A stretch of 64,000 nucleotides of DNA from Hymenolepis diminuta (GCA_900708905.1 CAADRB010000025.1:1119732-1183731), one strand, 5' to 3'. Positions 40,230 through 53,483 are shown, counted from the stretch's first letter. Notes: generated by a model not told the origin, from the sequence alone. Numbers and translations are program-made.

Positions 40230-41000
40230 ATCATCGCCATGGCCTTGTATAGGGTTGCTTTCTAAGTCTCCGGGGTATGTGACCTAAAAGAAGCTTTTGG
40301 GTAAAAGGAGTGGAAACGCTTCTCATATTGCAGCCCAAACATGAAGACTTTGTTGGTGTAATTGCCAACAGTAAATGAAAGAAAAAGAACACCAAAGATT
40401 GCGTTGACCAGGTTGTATTGAACAAANNNNNNNNNNNNNNNNNNNNNNNNNNNNNNNNNNNNNNNNNNNNNNNNNNNNNNNNNNNNNNNNNNNNNNNNNC
40501 CTGGCGAGCTAGGGTTCCCTGGGGTGTCTGTGTGTCTCATGGAAGGCTGTTTATAACCGACACTTCGGGTGAGGACACGCATATGGATGTGGTTGTATGC
40601 GGGCTTTAATTGGTCGGGACGACTGTAGGAAAAGGAAGGACCGGTGCAAACAGAACTGGTTAATAGCGGGTTTGATTAAGCGGTGTCTGCTACTATCGTC
40701 TGAGGTATGTTTACCTTTTCCGGGTCGATGAGACATAGGCCAGCTGAGGACACACGATGTTTGTTTATGGAGTGCTTGGGTCTCAGGAATGGTTAAAGGG
40801 TTACAGGGATTACTTATGAGGACAAGATAATCAAATTTGGTGATGATTAGGAATGGTGTAAGATAAAATATTTCGGAGAAGAGGGATTCATCCTTCAACT
40901 TCTTTTTCTAAGCCTGGCTGCGGTATATGCGGTTATTCGGTGTTTTTGAAACTCTATAGGCATATGACCTTCTTCATATCCGAGTGCAGTGGTGCGCCGC
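40230..41000 (-). mobile_element. LTR-like repeat copy h, minus strand, interrupted by a gap
   Basis: Inverted relative to copy a at 1.3 kb. Shared blocks on the minus strand include GCGTGTCCTCACCCGAAGTG, a TATA-like GGTTATAAACAGCC, GAGACACACAGACA, CCTAGCTCGCC, then after the gap TTTGTTCAATACAACCTGG, TCAACGCAATCTTTGG and TGTTCTTTTT. This is one of the highest-identity pairs in the window and is less AT-rich than its surroundings, suggesting a relatively young insertion. The part above about 40650 has no counterpart in copy a because that side is lost in the 493-1343 gap, so the upper boundary is approximate. Confidence 0.65.
40427..40499. other. Assembly gap (73 N)
   Basis: The gap replaces the pyrimidine-rich stretch that is intact in copy a (1439-1506, 68 bases). 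The estimated gap length is therefore close to the true missing length. Confidence 0.99.
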
Positions 41001-42278
41001 GTCTTATTACTTGAAGGAATGACTTTAATGTTGGTGTGCTTACTGTTTATTTCATATATCAAATTCAATCCAATGTTGGAAAATTAATTTTTTGGCCAAA
41101 AATTAGTAATTTATTTGAAATGATTAACCATTTATCTCAAATAGCAAGCATGGCAATAATCTCTGGGCATCACAAATATATAATAACCACGCAAATAAAG
41201 GTGGTATATTGTGAGATTTGGATATTGAAGCACGAAACATTAACTAATCAGTACAAAGTAAAAAATGGCATAAACAAATTCACAAAATTGAATTTCCTAA
41301 GGCTGTTCCGACGACTTAACTTTATTTGAGCTAAGATTCGTTTTTACGAATAATTGTTAATATTTTACCTTGCCGTGGGTAAGAGTAATATCTCATAAGA
41401 GTAAAAAATAACAGATAATCCAGTTATAAGAACTGTAGCGGATGCTATATCAATAAGTCTTTTTGCTACACCTAAGTAATCCTCCTAAGCAGTCCGAATA
41501 GCCTCTAGTAGAGTCCTCTCATATCAATTTGCTCCCAAAATTAGCTAGACTATGCCCGAAGTGGTAAGAACCAGAAAGATGCTGAGTGAAGAAGATTTAT
41601 TGCTTACTTCTATGCGTGCCATTCAATACAAAACCAGGCTAGGCTGCAGGGATCTTGATTGCTGCTTGGTTGAGGAGGCCTCTGCACTTGTCCTCTACGC
41701 GACCGGTTACATCGCCGCACTTCCCAGAAAGTTCTAGCACACGTGATTCAATCAGTCTTGTTAGCGTTGTGAACCCCACAGAACGTACAATTTCGTTTTC
41801 AAGCAACCATTGTTTTTTTTCAATGTGGTCAAAATATGAAGGATTTATTTATCAAATGAACTGGCGCTATGACCTTTGCGCAAATCTCAAGAATTTTAGA
41901 AAATCTAAATCTCGACATTTCATCTTTTTCCTTGCATCTGACTCGGTAACCGTTCAAATTTTGCATTTCCTATCCCTCACTGGGAGAAAAGTGACTGAAT
42001 AATAAATAAATAAATAATTCAAGAAAAATTATAAACAAAGATAGTCGACGTTTCGCCTTGCTTAAACAGTTTTAGGGTTTTATTTTTGGTCGTAATTTTT
42101 ACTCGAATGCTCCCAGATGAATGCTAATATTGAAAGTAGGTTGTAGTTTCATGGACAAACCCTATGATTTGACTTTGCTTTTACATTTGCGTCCTTTCAA
42201 AATCAGTTCTATATGATCGGAGAGCGAAAGAAAAGGATTATCTGAAATTGTTTAGAATTTAAAGGGTTTCGTATATAC
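41001..42278. other. Noncoding, no gene recognised
   Basis: Two open frames of 97 and 115 codons on the plus strand (41036-41329, 41655-42002) have no recognisable motif, unusual composition or splice context. They are treated as chance. An AAAT microsatellite lies at 42000-42017. Confidence 0.4.
42000..42017. repeat. AAAT tetranucleotide microsatellite
   Basis: About four tandem AAAT units. Confidence 0.85.
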
Positions 42279-42580
42279 TGTTGCCGTTGGAGTAACAACT
42301 AACAACGGTGCCAAAAAGTAGAACACAACGAGTTGTGTAGGTCAAAGTGTACTGATAAAATCACGATGAGGATTCGAGAAAATAAGAGAGAGAGATAGGT
42401 GAGGGTGAAAGAGGTGATGAAAGGAAAGCCCAAGAGCAGACAAAAGATAAACATGTGTCTCTGTGTGTATCTGAGTGAAAATACAAAGACAGTTTAATGA
42501 GTCACTCAGCAAGGACACACGTGAATACCATCTAAGTAGAGATTCTCTGGTGAGCGTAGTTTTGTTCACAACAGTGAGTT
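42279..42580 (-). mobile_element. LTR-like repeat copy i, minus strand
   Basis: The minus-strand sequence runs GAGTGACTCATTAAACTGTC, TTTGTATTTTCA, a CTATCTCTCTCTCTTA tract, CTTTGACCTACACAACTCG, TTGTGTTCTACT and TTGTTAGTTGTTACTCCAAC, ending GGCAACAG. Each block has a counterpart in the same order in copies b, f and g, making this one of the better minus-strand members. Confidence 0.55.
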
Positions 42581-44639
42581 CAATAGCTGTCTTCGCCAAC
42601 TTATTATAAAAAATTTTTCCTTAAAATTAATTACTACAAACCCGATTAAAATCAAACTATTCTGGTTTTTTCTGAAATGAGAAGGATTCAAAGTGTTTTT
42701 ATTCTTTCCGAAATTGCCCCCTGTATTCTATAATGATCGTGGTGGACGGTTAACAGCTCTGTTAGTTAGTGCTACATAAATCATTTTTACCATACTGCTC
42801 TTGCACCAGTGGGGTTCTGCTATGCATATTTCATATAAACTACCTCAGATCAAATAAGATCATGCTGCCTTCATGACCCTTAAAAGAAGGTGTGATTAGA
42901 AGTGGCAAGACTGACCATCTTAAGTAGACAATCGTTCAATAAGCAATGGAGATTGCGAGTAATAATTTGATTAGCAAATCAGGGGGCTAATTATGAATTT
43001 TGGAGTGTGAACGCAAAGCAATGAACAGTCCGTTAAGTGAATATTCTATTATTCGAATCTGAAAGCCAATTAAAGTAACAATTTTGAAACTCTCTCCTCA
43101 GTCTCTCTCCCGTCCCTTTTTAAACTTTACTCGATTATAGTTGGTCTCCAACAATGGAAATTTTTCTGCGCTGCTGAGGTTTAAAATATAATAGATCGTA
43201 ATTGTTACATGATTTACATAAATGAAAATCGTGTTCAGCTTGAGTGAACACGGCCAGCGGAGCTCTACCAACTTACAAGTTTATCCATATCACCTTTGCA
43301 CCGCTGAAGTTATAAACTGTGGAATATAATACAACCTTGATTGTTTTCTCAATCACTGAAAAAAATGAATCGAAGAGGCAAGACCAACACTTCTTGATTG
43401 AATAATACCCAACAGTAAGCACTGAAGAGTGCGGAAAAGCATTTGCTGCAATCCAGGGAACGAATCTCGAAATCTAAACTTTGGAACATGAGCTGCTCAT
43501 TTAGTAAAGTGTAATTCATTGGGATCTGGGTACAAAACTCAAAGAACCCTGACGAAAACACGATTTTAAGTAGATCGCACCTTAGGACATTGTGTCAATT
43601 AAAACTGTTTAGGTAGACAAACGAGATACTCTCAGTGGCTGGATTAAGTTGAAAATACTCGATATCTTTATTCCAAAGAAAGTTTACCAATTGGCCAGAC
43701 AAAGGGGACTTGGGAATCAAACCAAAAGCATTTTGGAATTTTCTCATGAGTTTATCTGTATATACCAGAAACAGTAAGGTGCTCAGATCAGACCAAAAGT
43801 TGTAAAGCGCGCATACAAAGAACATTTTCTAGTCTAATTTATATTACAACAAAATTTTCTGCTTTCTGCACAGAGGATATACATTCCGGAGTCCATACTG
43901 AAATGTCTATACTTCTCTGCAGTCGTAAGCTGCCGCAGGGGTTTAGTCTTGATTAACCAGATAATTGAATTGAGAAGTTGGTAATGGTTTTTTGGTACTT
44001 ATATCGATGAATCTGACAAAAGGACGTGATTTTGTCATTACCTAAGGTAATACAGGAAGACTTTACAATTAATAACACTGAGAAGTAGCTGAAATAAATC
44101 AACAAAGTTCTATCAAATGGTAAAGGAGATGAGATCAAAAGATTCTGGGAGTAACGTCAAGGTATCGAAGAGTACTACTCTATTTGATAGTTTGGATGTG
44201 GCTACACAGTATTTACTAAATGGGTATTTCACGTTCGGAAATTCGAATTTCAAGATAATTTCCCTGAATGTCAGCAAATGTCTGTCTTCGATGATTAATG
44301 TTTATTATTCATGCTGACTGGTCTTGCTAACTTAAATCGTTTTTCTCCAAATTTTTGGGACAAAAAGTATTGTCGTTTCAGTTTGCGTTGCTGATTATCA
44401 TTACTGTTTTTCATAAGCACAATTTAAGAATTTAGATTGTAAGTTAATTATCTATGCTTTTACTCTCATCGATCAACTATTTAGCTACCGGTTTTATCCA
44501 AATAAGGATTTAAATAAACACTGATCCCTGAGCGAAGCTGCTTTAGTAGACAAATTTTCCCCATAATACAGTCAATGATCTTACTAGAGTTAACAGAACC
44601 TCAGCCTCCTGATTTCAAAAATGGAAAAAAAATCAAGAG
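42581..44639. other. Noncoding, no gene recognised
   Basis: Minus-strand open frames of 70 and 76 codons (43349-43561, 43595-43825) look vaguely hydrophobic but have no motif and no supporting splice or poly(A) context. Confidence 0.4.
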
Positions 44640-44900
44640 TTAATACAACCATGTGTGTATTAAACAGTAGAAATTAAACAAATAAGGAAGAGAGGAAGGA
44701 GTAGGAAGAGGCACTGGGAGCAAGTAGCAACGTGTCTGTTATGAACAGTCACAAAGAGGGTTGTGAGAAACCAGCGAAATATGATTCAGGAAGATGGTTG
44801 ACAAATTTCACGATCTGTATTTGTTGATGATGAGCCGGTAATTAAAGCAAAGGCACGAGTCATAAGGTACGCATTAGTAGGGAGACAGAGTAAACCTGAG
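44640..44900 (-). mobile_element. Candidate LTR-like fragment, minus strand
   Basis: A pyrimidine-rich minus strand (CCTCTTCCTACTCCTTCCTC) is followed by GGTTGTATTAACTCTTG, which resembles the TTGGTCAACTCAACTCTTGG block of copy b. There is no longer alignment. Confidence 0.3.
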
Positions 44901-45224
44901 TCAACGTACACAGGTAATTAGATTAATGGCAAGTAAACGATAAGTAGATCAATGCAGTACATTAACATCTCATTCACACTACTAAATATGAAGCAAATAA
45001 TGTAGTGATATTTGTATCCCAATATTAAATGAAAATATTCCTGCTTTCTGACCTGTCAACATTTTATACATTTTTAATCTTCCTAAATGCCTATATGCAA
45101 TCAGTGAAATAATTATTCGTAATCAAAATTAGTCAGCTCTTGTAAAGTTGTCCTCTTCTGAAGCTTCTTTATACTACAAGTTGCAATAGCAAGGAGCTGA
45201 GGCTAGTACACTGCAAACCAAACA

Positions 45225-45500
45225 GTAGGGTCACAAAAATTTGTAGCGGTAAAAGTTAAGCAAATAACTGACAATCTCAATTCCCAGATCGAGAATGCAG
45301 AGCCGCCGCTATTCAATACAAGAATTCAGAAGAGTTAAAGGGAGAAGAATGATGGTGAGGAACAAAGCTATGTACATGGTGAAAAACCAGGGAAAGAGCT
45401 CAAGAGCGTTTGCACAACGTGTCTTAAGATCGGCGTACTTAGTATTATATAAACAAAAAGCGGTCATCTCGAGAGATACGTTTAAAATTAATAAATGATA
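45225..45500 (-). mobile_element. LTR-like repeat copy j, minus strand
   Basis: The tail on the minus strand is CGCTACAAATTTTTGTGACC (about 45250-45231), close to the GCAGCTACAAATT-GGTGAC tail of the family. It is preceded by a pyrimidine-rich TTCTTCTCCCTTTAACTCTT, which is similar to copy c. Open frames within it on both strands are repeat sequence and not genes. Confidence 0.45.
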
Positions 45501-48088
45501 TACTGTAACAACAGTCTTACCATGTGGGGGAGAGGTGTTAGATGCGGTGACTGAACTCAATTCAAAAAAGCATTAAACGTAAAAGTAATTTTGTTTTATA
45601 CTGTTTAACTTAATGCTTTGTTCGAAAAATAACTTTGAGAAACATTTAGAAAGCAACCTTTCAAGGAAATTGGGATATATTCTTTAGTTCTTCCCTTCTA
45701 GCTTTTTAGCGATTCTTAGGTGCAACTCCATCGCCCGATAACTCCTTAAAAACTGCTGCAGCTTATTAGAAAGAGCGTTAAAAATGCCTAACATGCGTAA
45801 AGGAGCGGTATTCTGGAGTCTCTCTCTTCTACTATCTCTCTTGTTGATCTGAATTTATCAGGGTTGTTGGTCACTCACTGGATGTGCACTCTGAAAGTGC
45901 ACTACTGGGCACTGATCTTGTGACCTCTTACTTAGCAGACGTGCACTCTGACCACTTCACAATCGGAGCAGATCTTGAGCTCACCTCTAAATCTTGAATG
46001 TTTTTTAACTATTCTAAGGGACCCTAACAACTCTGGATCCACTAATAAAAATATGTAATCCTACCTCTCCAGATACATGTATTAGCTCCCGTCTCCAACT
46101 ATGTCCTCTGGCCAGTACCCCATAACTGAAGCTCCTTCTATCCATGGTGCCCCAAGTAATTTTAGATTTCATAGTCCTTTTCATTTTTTCCTCTACTAAA
46201 TCTCTTTAAAGTGACACTGTTGCCAAATCGTTTCATCTTCATTTTACCCTTATATTTAACGAGATTACTTATTTTTATGTAAAAAATTTTCTAAAAGGCA
46301 ATAGAAATTACTGTTAAATATTTACAATTTTGTTCAAAAACGTGCAATTTCTAATTAACTTTTTTTCCTCTGATCATAATTTCTTGACTCACAGACGTTG
46401 GCTTTCTGATCATTTGGTTTTTATTTTCCTACAGAATATTGCTTTGGCTAGATATTTGTAAAAATAGTCATGTTTACTTAATTTTCCAGGTCTAATTATA
46501 AATATTTGTTTGATCGTTTTGACTGCACTGTGTCCACTAAGTTTGATGGTGCACACCGATGCACATACGCACTAATTAACACTGGTTAATGAAGCGTGAA
46601 GAAATGGGAGTTTCTCATGAGATTGGTTCTAACATATCTTTCCTCTACTCAAGCCAAATCTTGATGACACTTTTCTCAATGGACTTTCGAAGGTTATTTT
46701 CTATTTATTTCACTCTCTACTGGTAACAGTAGAGAGAAATCGTGTTAATTGTTACATACGTTAATCTACTAGTGCTTCTAGTGTATTGCAATTTTTGATG
46801 AAATAAAGGCCTGGCTGAAGACAAAACATGGAAAGGTGACACAATGCTATAGCCCGTACAAAAGTTATAAAATAAACAATAATAAGAGTAGGTTATTTTT
46901 TAATAAACTATCCAAAAACTGTCGAGAATTAGATGTTAATTAGTGAGAATATTTAGAAAGAGATGCTGCTAGTGAGTAGTCATTTGGATAAATAAAAATA
47001 TCCTTTTTAGAGTGTTCGTATTTCTAGGAGTCGTCAAAAACTCGGATAAGGGATCTACCTTAAGTTATATTTGCTTACCACAACTTCTTAAAAAAACCGC
47101 AAAAAATAAACCTGTCGTAAATCTTGTGACATCCAGATACGTGGATTCGGGACACAAAATACCGCCAGTCTGACCTTTTCACAGCTGCTCTTCTGCAATA
47201 AGTGGAATTTTTTCTACTCCCTGAAATGTAAGTTGGACAATATTTTATTAAGAACTTTGGTCAAGATCGCACAAAACAGAATAATTCTGTAATAAAGTTA
47301 TATTTTGTAAGTTTTGAATGAAACACAGGCTTATGACTGTAAGGAGGTACAAATAAACCACAGGTAAGAATCCAACAATTTCATTAAATCTACTTGCCAA
47401 CAAACTCTGATTATCTTGGACGTGAACGTATCCAAATACACTGGGATCAACTCATTAAAATAAAATTTGAGATATGTGCATTTTATCAAGTGAATCATGC
47501 TAATTAAAAGCGACTGAAAACCCAATTGCTTCAAGATTTTCAAGAACGCAAGAATCTCAATATCTGGACCTCGTTGAGTCATAATATTCGATCCATCTCT
47601 GTTCATCTCCTCCTGAATTATTTTCTGCTTCTATTGTATAGATTCTATCTCATTATGTAAATCTAAACAAATTTGCACTATCAGATGTAATAATAATAGC
47701 ATTTATTGAATACTGGTAAAATAAAAATAACGAAAATGACTAAATTAAAAATCAATATATGAAATAAATTAATCCAGCACTATATTTTGTAAGAGTCGGA
47801 CAAAAGTGATCAAAAAATCATTCCATATTTTAATCAAATATTTGACCATGCTTTATTTAACAATCCCATCAATTACTATCAGAATTTTTCAATCAACAGC
47901 TTCCTAATTGTTGACCCTGGTCATGGGCTGAGCACTGCACGTTCATAGACAAAAGTCATTCGCAGCACAATCATACTTAATTCGGTCACCAAGTGCTTCT
48001 TAGGTGTCGTTTCGGGGTAAATTCTGCGTTTTTCATTGATTACTGGGTTTTTCAAAGCATACGGATGGAAATTTAAAAACTGGAATAC
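45501..48088. other. Noncoding, no gene recognised
   Basis: Includes a weak third member of repeat family C at 47130-47225 and a less AT-rich island at 45850-46160 of unknown origin. A 91-codon minus-strand frame at 47331-47606 is compatible with chance. Confidence 0.4.
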
Positions 48089-48169
48089 CTGAAAATCCAT
48101 TCCAAGATTCCGCACAAAGAAATAAGTTGATAAAATGGGCACTTTCGTGAGGTAGGCAAAATATAGGTC
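48089..48169 (-). other. Weak exon candidate, 81 nt, minus strand
   Basis: The minus strand has a good acceptor (CCATTTCACAG) before 48169 and a donor (CAG|GTATTC) after 48089, enclosing exactly 27 open codons. The same frame stays open on both sides, from 48208 down to 47921. No protein family is recognised and no partner exon is evident, so this is only flagged. Confidence 0.2.
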
Positions 48170-50734
48170 CTGTGAAATGGTAATATCAAGAGCATACGAT
48201 CCGTCCATATTTAAATGGTAGCTGATTTATTTGTTCACAAGCTCGTTGGGGGGACTTTGAATTATTTTAAAGAAATTTAATGAATTTTTATCATATCGAT
48301 TCTACAATATTAAGATTAGTTATTTTAGTCACTGAATATATTAATATGAATCCGTCGCAATGTAGGAGTAATACGTTCGACACTCAACTGGAAAGTCCAC
48401 AGTATTAAGTTACTAGTCGTAGAACTTGGCATGGGTACTTCCCAATGGCCTCTAATTAATCAATTCCAATATTTCTAAAATTGAAAGTATAAAAAAGGCT
48501 GATACAAATGAAAAGCTGCTATTTTAGGGATTCTTTTGCTATTATGTAAAAGACGGAAGGGGGATTATCTAGAACGTACGCACTTCGAAATGCCGCCGCA
48601 GATATAATAAGTGACATTTCAAATCTCTGGAGTGCATAATTTTGCAAAAAGAACTTATTCTATTCATGTAAATAGGTGGCAAATGTAGATTGAATTAGAA
48701 CATTAGAGTCAGATTTTTGAAGCCATTTTACAGTTTAAGAAACCTTTTTTCCAATTTAAAAATTCATTTATAAAATGCATAACTCTAATTACAACTTTTA
48801 TTATTGTATTCATTAACACATAAAAGCTAGCATACGTTTTAATTATATGGCAGCGTATGACGATGCCCGATAAGGAATGAAATGGGGGTTGAATAGGTGC
48901 ACTTGATCGAGCCAGCGTATCAAGAGTGAAATTGGGGAAGAGTGAACTCTCCACATCCTCATTAGGGATAAATGAATGTTCCAAAGCTCAATTCTCACGA
49001 TTTGATTCCGAATTTCCAAACTGAGTTCGTGTACGCGACATTCACAGATTGTTGATCACTTTACATAACTGAAAGGTAAAGTAATTTATTCATTTGCTTT
49101 TTCTTACAGTTATAAATAGGTCGAGGAGACTAGTAATATCATTCGGTGATTTTTAATAAATAGTTGCCATTTTATGACCCAAATCACAAATTGATATTAA
49201 GAAATCAACCTTTTTAGTCAGCTTTGTATTTAATGAATGCAATTCTAACAGCCCATCTTAGCCTAGCTTCTCTGCTAATATACCACTTGCGTAATCTGCA
49301 GCTAGCTCACAGAAGATGGTGCAGACAAATTTCAAGGTCAGAATTCAAGATAATGGATGCAATCACCAGTCGCAGCTCAGGTTTTGCAAATTCTCCTTTA
49401 ATATCAATAAAGTTTATACAGTCATATTCCTTCTTTACGGTCATTTTCATCACAAATTATTAAATTCATCCTCTTTTTCATAACTCGAGTTTAGCAGGGT
49501 TGCAGCTTCAATAAGATGTGACAATTAGTAACAGAAATCCTCTTACTTTAAAACACAAATAACGTAGATTCATGTTCTGAAGAATATCCACCAGTTTTGG
49601 AATCTGACTCATATCCGACTCAAATTTGGTGGCTCAGAGCACTATTTGGTAAAATTTATTTGCACAATTTCTGAAAAACAAAATCATCGTTATGTTTCAG
49701 AGGTCAGAAGTTAGATACCCTAGAACTTCTATGTTACACTAGTAAATTTGCTTGGGTAAGCCAAAGTGATATCGTAAAAGTATTTCAACAAGCCTTAGTT
49801 TTATCTATATCAAGATTAATCCTACATATCAAAGTTGGCAATTCTGTAACATGTTAGAACTAGAAGTTGACCTCAAATTTAACTATGTCCGACCCCTCGT
49901 CATTTTGTTTATATCCCGACTTTACGTTCATGTAGGTCACTTCAGTTTTATGCTTTCACCTTAACTACTTTCTCCCCCTCCCCGGTTTTTACTTTTTCGT
50001 TTTTCCTTAACCTCATTCCACTTAGACATCGATGTCGACCTCGGAGATGTTATCTCCACACCTTTTTCCCATTTTACTCTAATTGGGAGAAAGTAGTTCG
50101 GACTTTTAGGGAGTTCACAGAAAAAAAGAAAAAAGCCATATCACCTTAAAGATTTCTTAATTTGTGCTATATTTAAATTAAACTGCCGCAGAAAAAGTTA
50201 AATATTCCCATCTCTGTATTAAGTACGGGGCGAAAGAGTTTCGTTCTAGGCTTAAAGAATTTACGAGACAATGGTAACTTCGGGGAAGTTAGTTAGAAAG
50301 AAAACCTGGTTTCTTTCAGACTAAAATGCAACTAAATGCAACTAAATGCGATTACCTTGAGTAGAAAAGAGAAAATTTGCTATGTAAGTAAATAGTTCTA
50401 CTTAGATAATTAAAATTAATGATTAATTTTCTTTGATGGTGGTTAGAATTTGTCGCTTTAAACCATTATTTATCCCATATTGAGGATTAAAACTACCATT
50501 TCAGCAAAATCGCCGCAGTGAACCGTTAGTATTCCTCTCTTTCATAAAATTTTAGGATTGATTTTTGTAACCATTGTTGCATAGAATGTGCAATGGTGGC
50601 TCACTAGTACAGATGCATCTCCGCCAAGTATTAGAATACGAAATCAGTGCTTATTGGCGCACATCCGGTAATGTGGACGATCAGCAGCACTTATTACCTG
50701 TGGTGGGCATGAGAAGAGGCAAAGCAACGATTCC
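48170..50734. other. Noncoding, no gene recognised
   Basis: Contains a short tandem repeat (50320-50350). Nothing else is supportable on either strand. Confidence 0.4.
50320..50350. repeat. Three tandem copies of ACTAAATGCA
   Basis: Unit lengths are 11, 10 and 10 bases, with one inserted A in the first copy and a final G for A in the third. The origin is probably replication slippage. Confidence 0.85.
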
Positions 50735-51175
50735 AGGATATTGTAGGAGCATAAGCACAATGGTTACTAAGTATAATGTTGGAAAGATAATAAAGAAGAA
50801 AGGCATAGGGTTAATTAAGATGTTACTTTAATAATATTTAGTAGAGGGGGGTATATAAAGAGAGATACGAGAGCGGAAGGTAGGAGGAGTGACAGATAGA
50901 GGAGTTGTCTGCAGGAATTGATCGATAGGAGTTGAAGCTGAAAGAGCTAAATAGATGTATAGTAGAAAAAATGATCATTGTAGTCGGGTCAGGGAGGAGG
51001 TTACACCTTGGTATTTATAATTCAAGAGTAAACAGACATTTGAAATAGCCAAAAGACAAATAAAATTCATCTGAGAAGGCAGGAGTTTTGATATACGTGT
51101 CTATGTACGCACGGCGATAAGATCCGGTCGATTGATAACGATTCTGACGATCGCCAAGGTGTCTGATATCCATGG
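50735..51175 (-). mobile_element. LTR-like repeat copy k, minus strand
   Basis: The minus-strand head CAGACACCTTGGCGATCG followed by CGGATCTTATCGCCG (about 51165-51110) matches the heads of copies d and e. Pyrimidine-rich sections follow at 50860-51010, with a TATA-like TCTTTATATACC near 50855. The lower end is uncertain: GCTCCTACAATATCCTGG near 50735 may be the tail. Confidence 0.45.
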
Positions 51176-53348
51176 ACTCAAACTATGGAAACAGTTAATT
51201 TTAAAAACAGGTAAAAATTAGTCGAAAAATTTTTAAATTGTGCTTTTCAAAAGAATGAGCATTAAAATCTTATCCTTCGACAAGTGTCAATAAAATTTTA
51301 ATTAGTGAGCTTAGGAAATTAATAACGAATAATCCTAATTTTGCTTCTGATATGCACTATCAATTAGGTAGGGCTCCATGTTTAAACTCTCACAACCATG
51401 GATAAACATGCTTCCAGAACAAGGCCCATTGTTATGCTTGCCAAAATGGTATAGTCAGTGTCTCTCCTACCTCATAACCTGAATATGTTTACTGTAAACA
51501 TTATAGCGGCTTTGATGTGGGTCGTTACCACCTTGAATTTCAATAAGAGGATTTACACACTGAACATCTACTGCAAATAAAATTTACCGTAGCAATTTAA
51601 TAGTATTAACGGCATTTCATTTTTAAATGAGCCTCAAAAATAGTTTAAAACTTAAAGACATTGCTGGAATCCCCGTTAATGGGTATCTAGTTCTAGATTT
51701 AAATTGAATTATAACTTAAACAAGATCTCCAGATTCTCGTATATTATTACTCAATAACTCACACTTGTACCCTTTGCAATTATTATTATTATTACTACTT
51801 GCAGTAATTTCAAGAAAATTAACAACTTTTCTTCATGGAATGCAACTAAAATAGGTTAAAATTAAGTCTAATATAAATGAAAGGAAATCAGAAAGGTAGT
51901 GAGAGTAAGGTCAAGGTTGCAAGGATTCTTATTTCATTTGATTTTTGGATTCCTGCTTGGTAATATTTACCTACTGGAATGTTTACCTTTTAATATACAA
52001 ATTCCTTGGTTTGCCCACTGAGTTGGAGTGGTGATTAAAAGTGCTTGTGACACTTCAGTTCAATTTTTCTTCAAAATTTAAGAAATCAGAATGATCTTAG
52101 AGGATATAAATCTGTTTAAATGATATTACCATAGCAGAGCTGAGATGAATAACTCTTGGCAAACTATTATTAAAAGTATTATACAAATTATTTTAAGAAG
52201 TATAATAAAAAACGATTATCAAAAGTATCCTTTGTATTATTTCTTCCAGTGCATGTGAACATTTGAATATCAAACAGGTTAGTTCACGACTACATCCAAA
52301 TAACTGAGTAGAGTTGTGGTGAACAATTGATGAAATGTATCAGCTTAGAAGTCTCACTAACACGGTTGCAGGTAACCGAGCAGATGCAAAACAACCCAAG
52401 GAACAAAAGGCATGTTAGGAAACAGGCCAGTAATCAACGAAAAAGACTTTAGTAAGTACAGTGCAATTAGAAATGTCTTTTTCTTGCTGGAGACAAAGAG
52501 AGAATTAACATTTTTATTGATAGAAACATATTGTAGATGGAGAAATAGCATTTCTTATAAAAGCGGGTTAAAATATTACTCTATTACCTCTCAGTAATAA
52601 ATCATCGATAATAAGGAACAAAAAGGCACGGAAAAATTATTTTATTTACTGAGAGACTGAAAGTTTGGCTAAATTAAAATAAGGCTTTTTATCTTCTCTG
52701 CTTAAATAAATAAACTATTTAATATTTTCTGATATGAAATCAATACAAAATATAAACTGCATATCGAGTATTACCCCTGCATAATTGCGAGATATTTTAA
52801 CTGATAAATTGCAAAATAGCTAAAACCATTTTTGAGCAGGATTGGTTGATTATTTTAACCTTTTCCCAGAAGTATTTAAGTCTATAGTTCCCCAGAGAAC
52901 CACTTCGCTTCAGGATTCGACATAAATTTAAGGACATTTGATTGCACTAATTCTACCAGATATTTCCTGATTAATTACACAAATAAGAAATTTTACAAAT
53001 GTAATAACGTAATTTGCAAAATTAGATATAAATAAGATCATCGTAAACTTTTGAACGGGGATGAATATACAGAATTCAAAGTGATATTTCTCGTGGAATC
53101 CCTTTTGGAAGATAGTTACGGCAATCCTTTGGATCAACCCTAACTCTCCTCTCATTCTTCTGTATCCAATCCGAAATTTCATTGACAAAATGTAGTGTTC
53201 CATTAATTGCTTTTCTTTTCTGTAACCAAATCTATTCACTTTTCCCTTTCCTCGCTTATAAATTATCTTCGTCACACGACTTGCAAGTGAATATGTAACT
53301 TCACACTTTCTGAGTAGCTTGGAGTGCTTAAACTCCCAGTCATCTCAG
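51176..53348. other. Noncoding, no gene recognised
   Basis: AT-rich with an ATT trinucleotide run near 51779-51796. A 115-codon minus-strand frame at 52928-53275 is low-complexity K/R/F/I-rich and shows no motif. Confidence 0.4.
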
Positions 53349-53483
53349 CCGAATGACGTTGACCACGACTCTCCTAAAAAGAGGGTAGCAGTTACCAACG
53401 TCTTCAACCTCATTAATGTGATGGCACACTTAGATGAAAAGTTACTGAGCTTTGAGTATCCATGGTGGCTCAAGAACACTTAA
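53349..53483 (+). other. Weak terminal-exon candidate, plus strand
   Basis: After a possible acceptor (CCCAGTCATCTCAG, ending 53348), 44 open codons run to TAA at 53481-53483, with AATAAA at 53589-53594. The predicted peptide starts PNDVDHDSPKKR and ends EYPWWLKNT, with balanced composition and C-rich third positions that look more coding-like than the neighbourhood. No upstream exon or family is recognised. It could be the last exon of a gene with long introns, or chance. Confidence 0.25.

Noticed and set aside
41655..42002. 115-codon plus-strand frame
   Set aside because: No motif, splice or poly(A) context; length within chance expectation.
45309..45560. Hydrophobic 83-codon minus-strand frame, possibly a small membrane protein
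   Set aside because: It lies within LTR copy j; the hydrophobicity comes from the pyrimidine-rich strand.
50574..50831. 85-codon plus-strand frame
   Set aside because: It overlaps the antisense of LTR copy k.
48029..52445. An 18-base near-identical word (CCAGTAATCAA-T/C-GAAAAA) at 48.03 kb (minus) and 52.43 kb (plus)
   Set aside because: One match of this length is expected by chance in an AT-rich window, and the flanks do not align.
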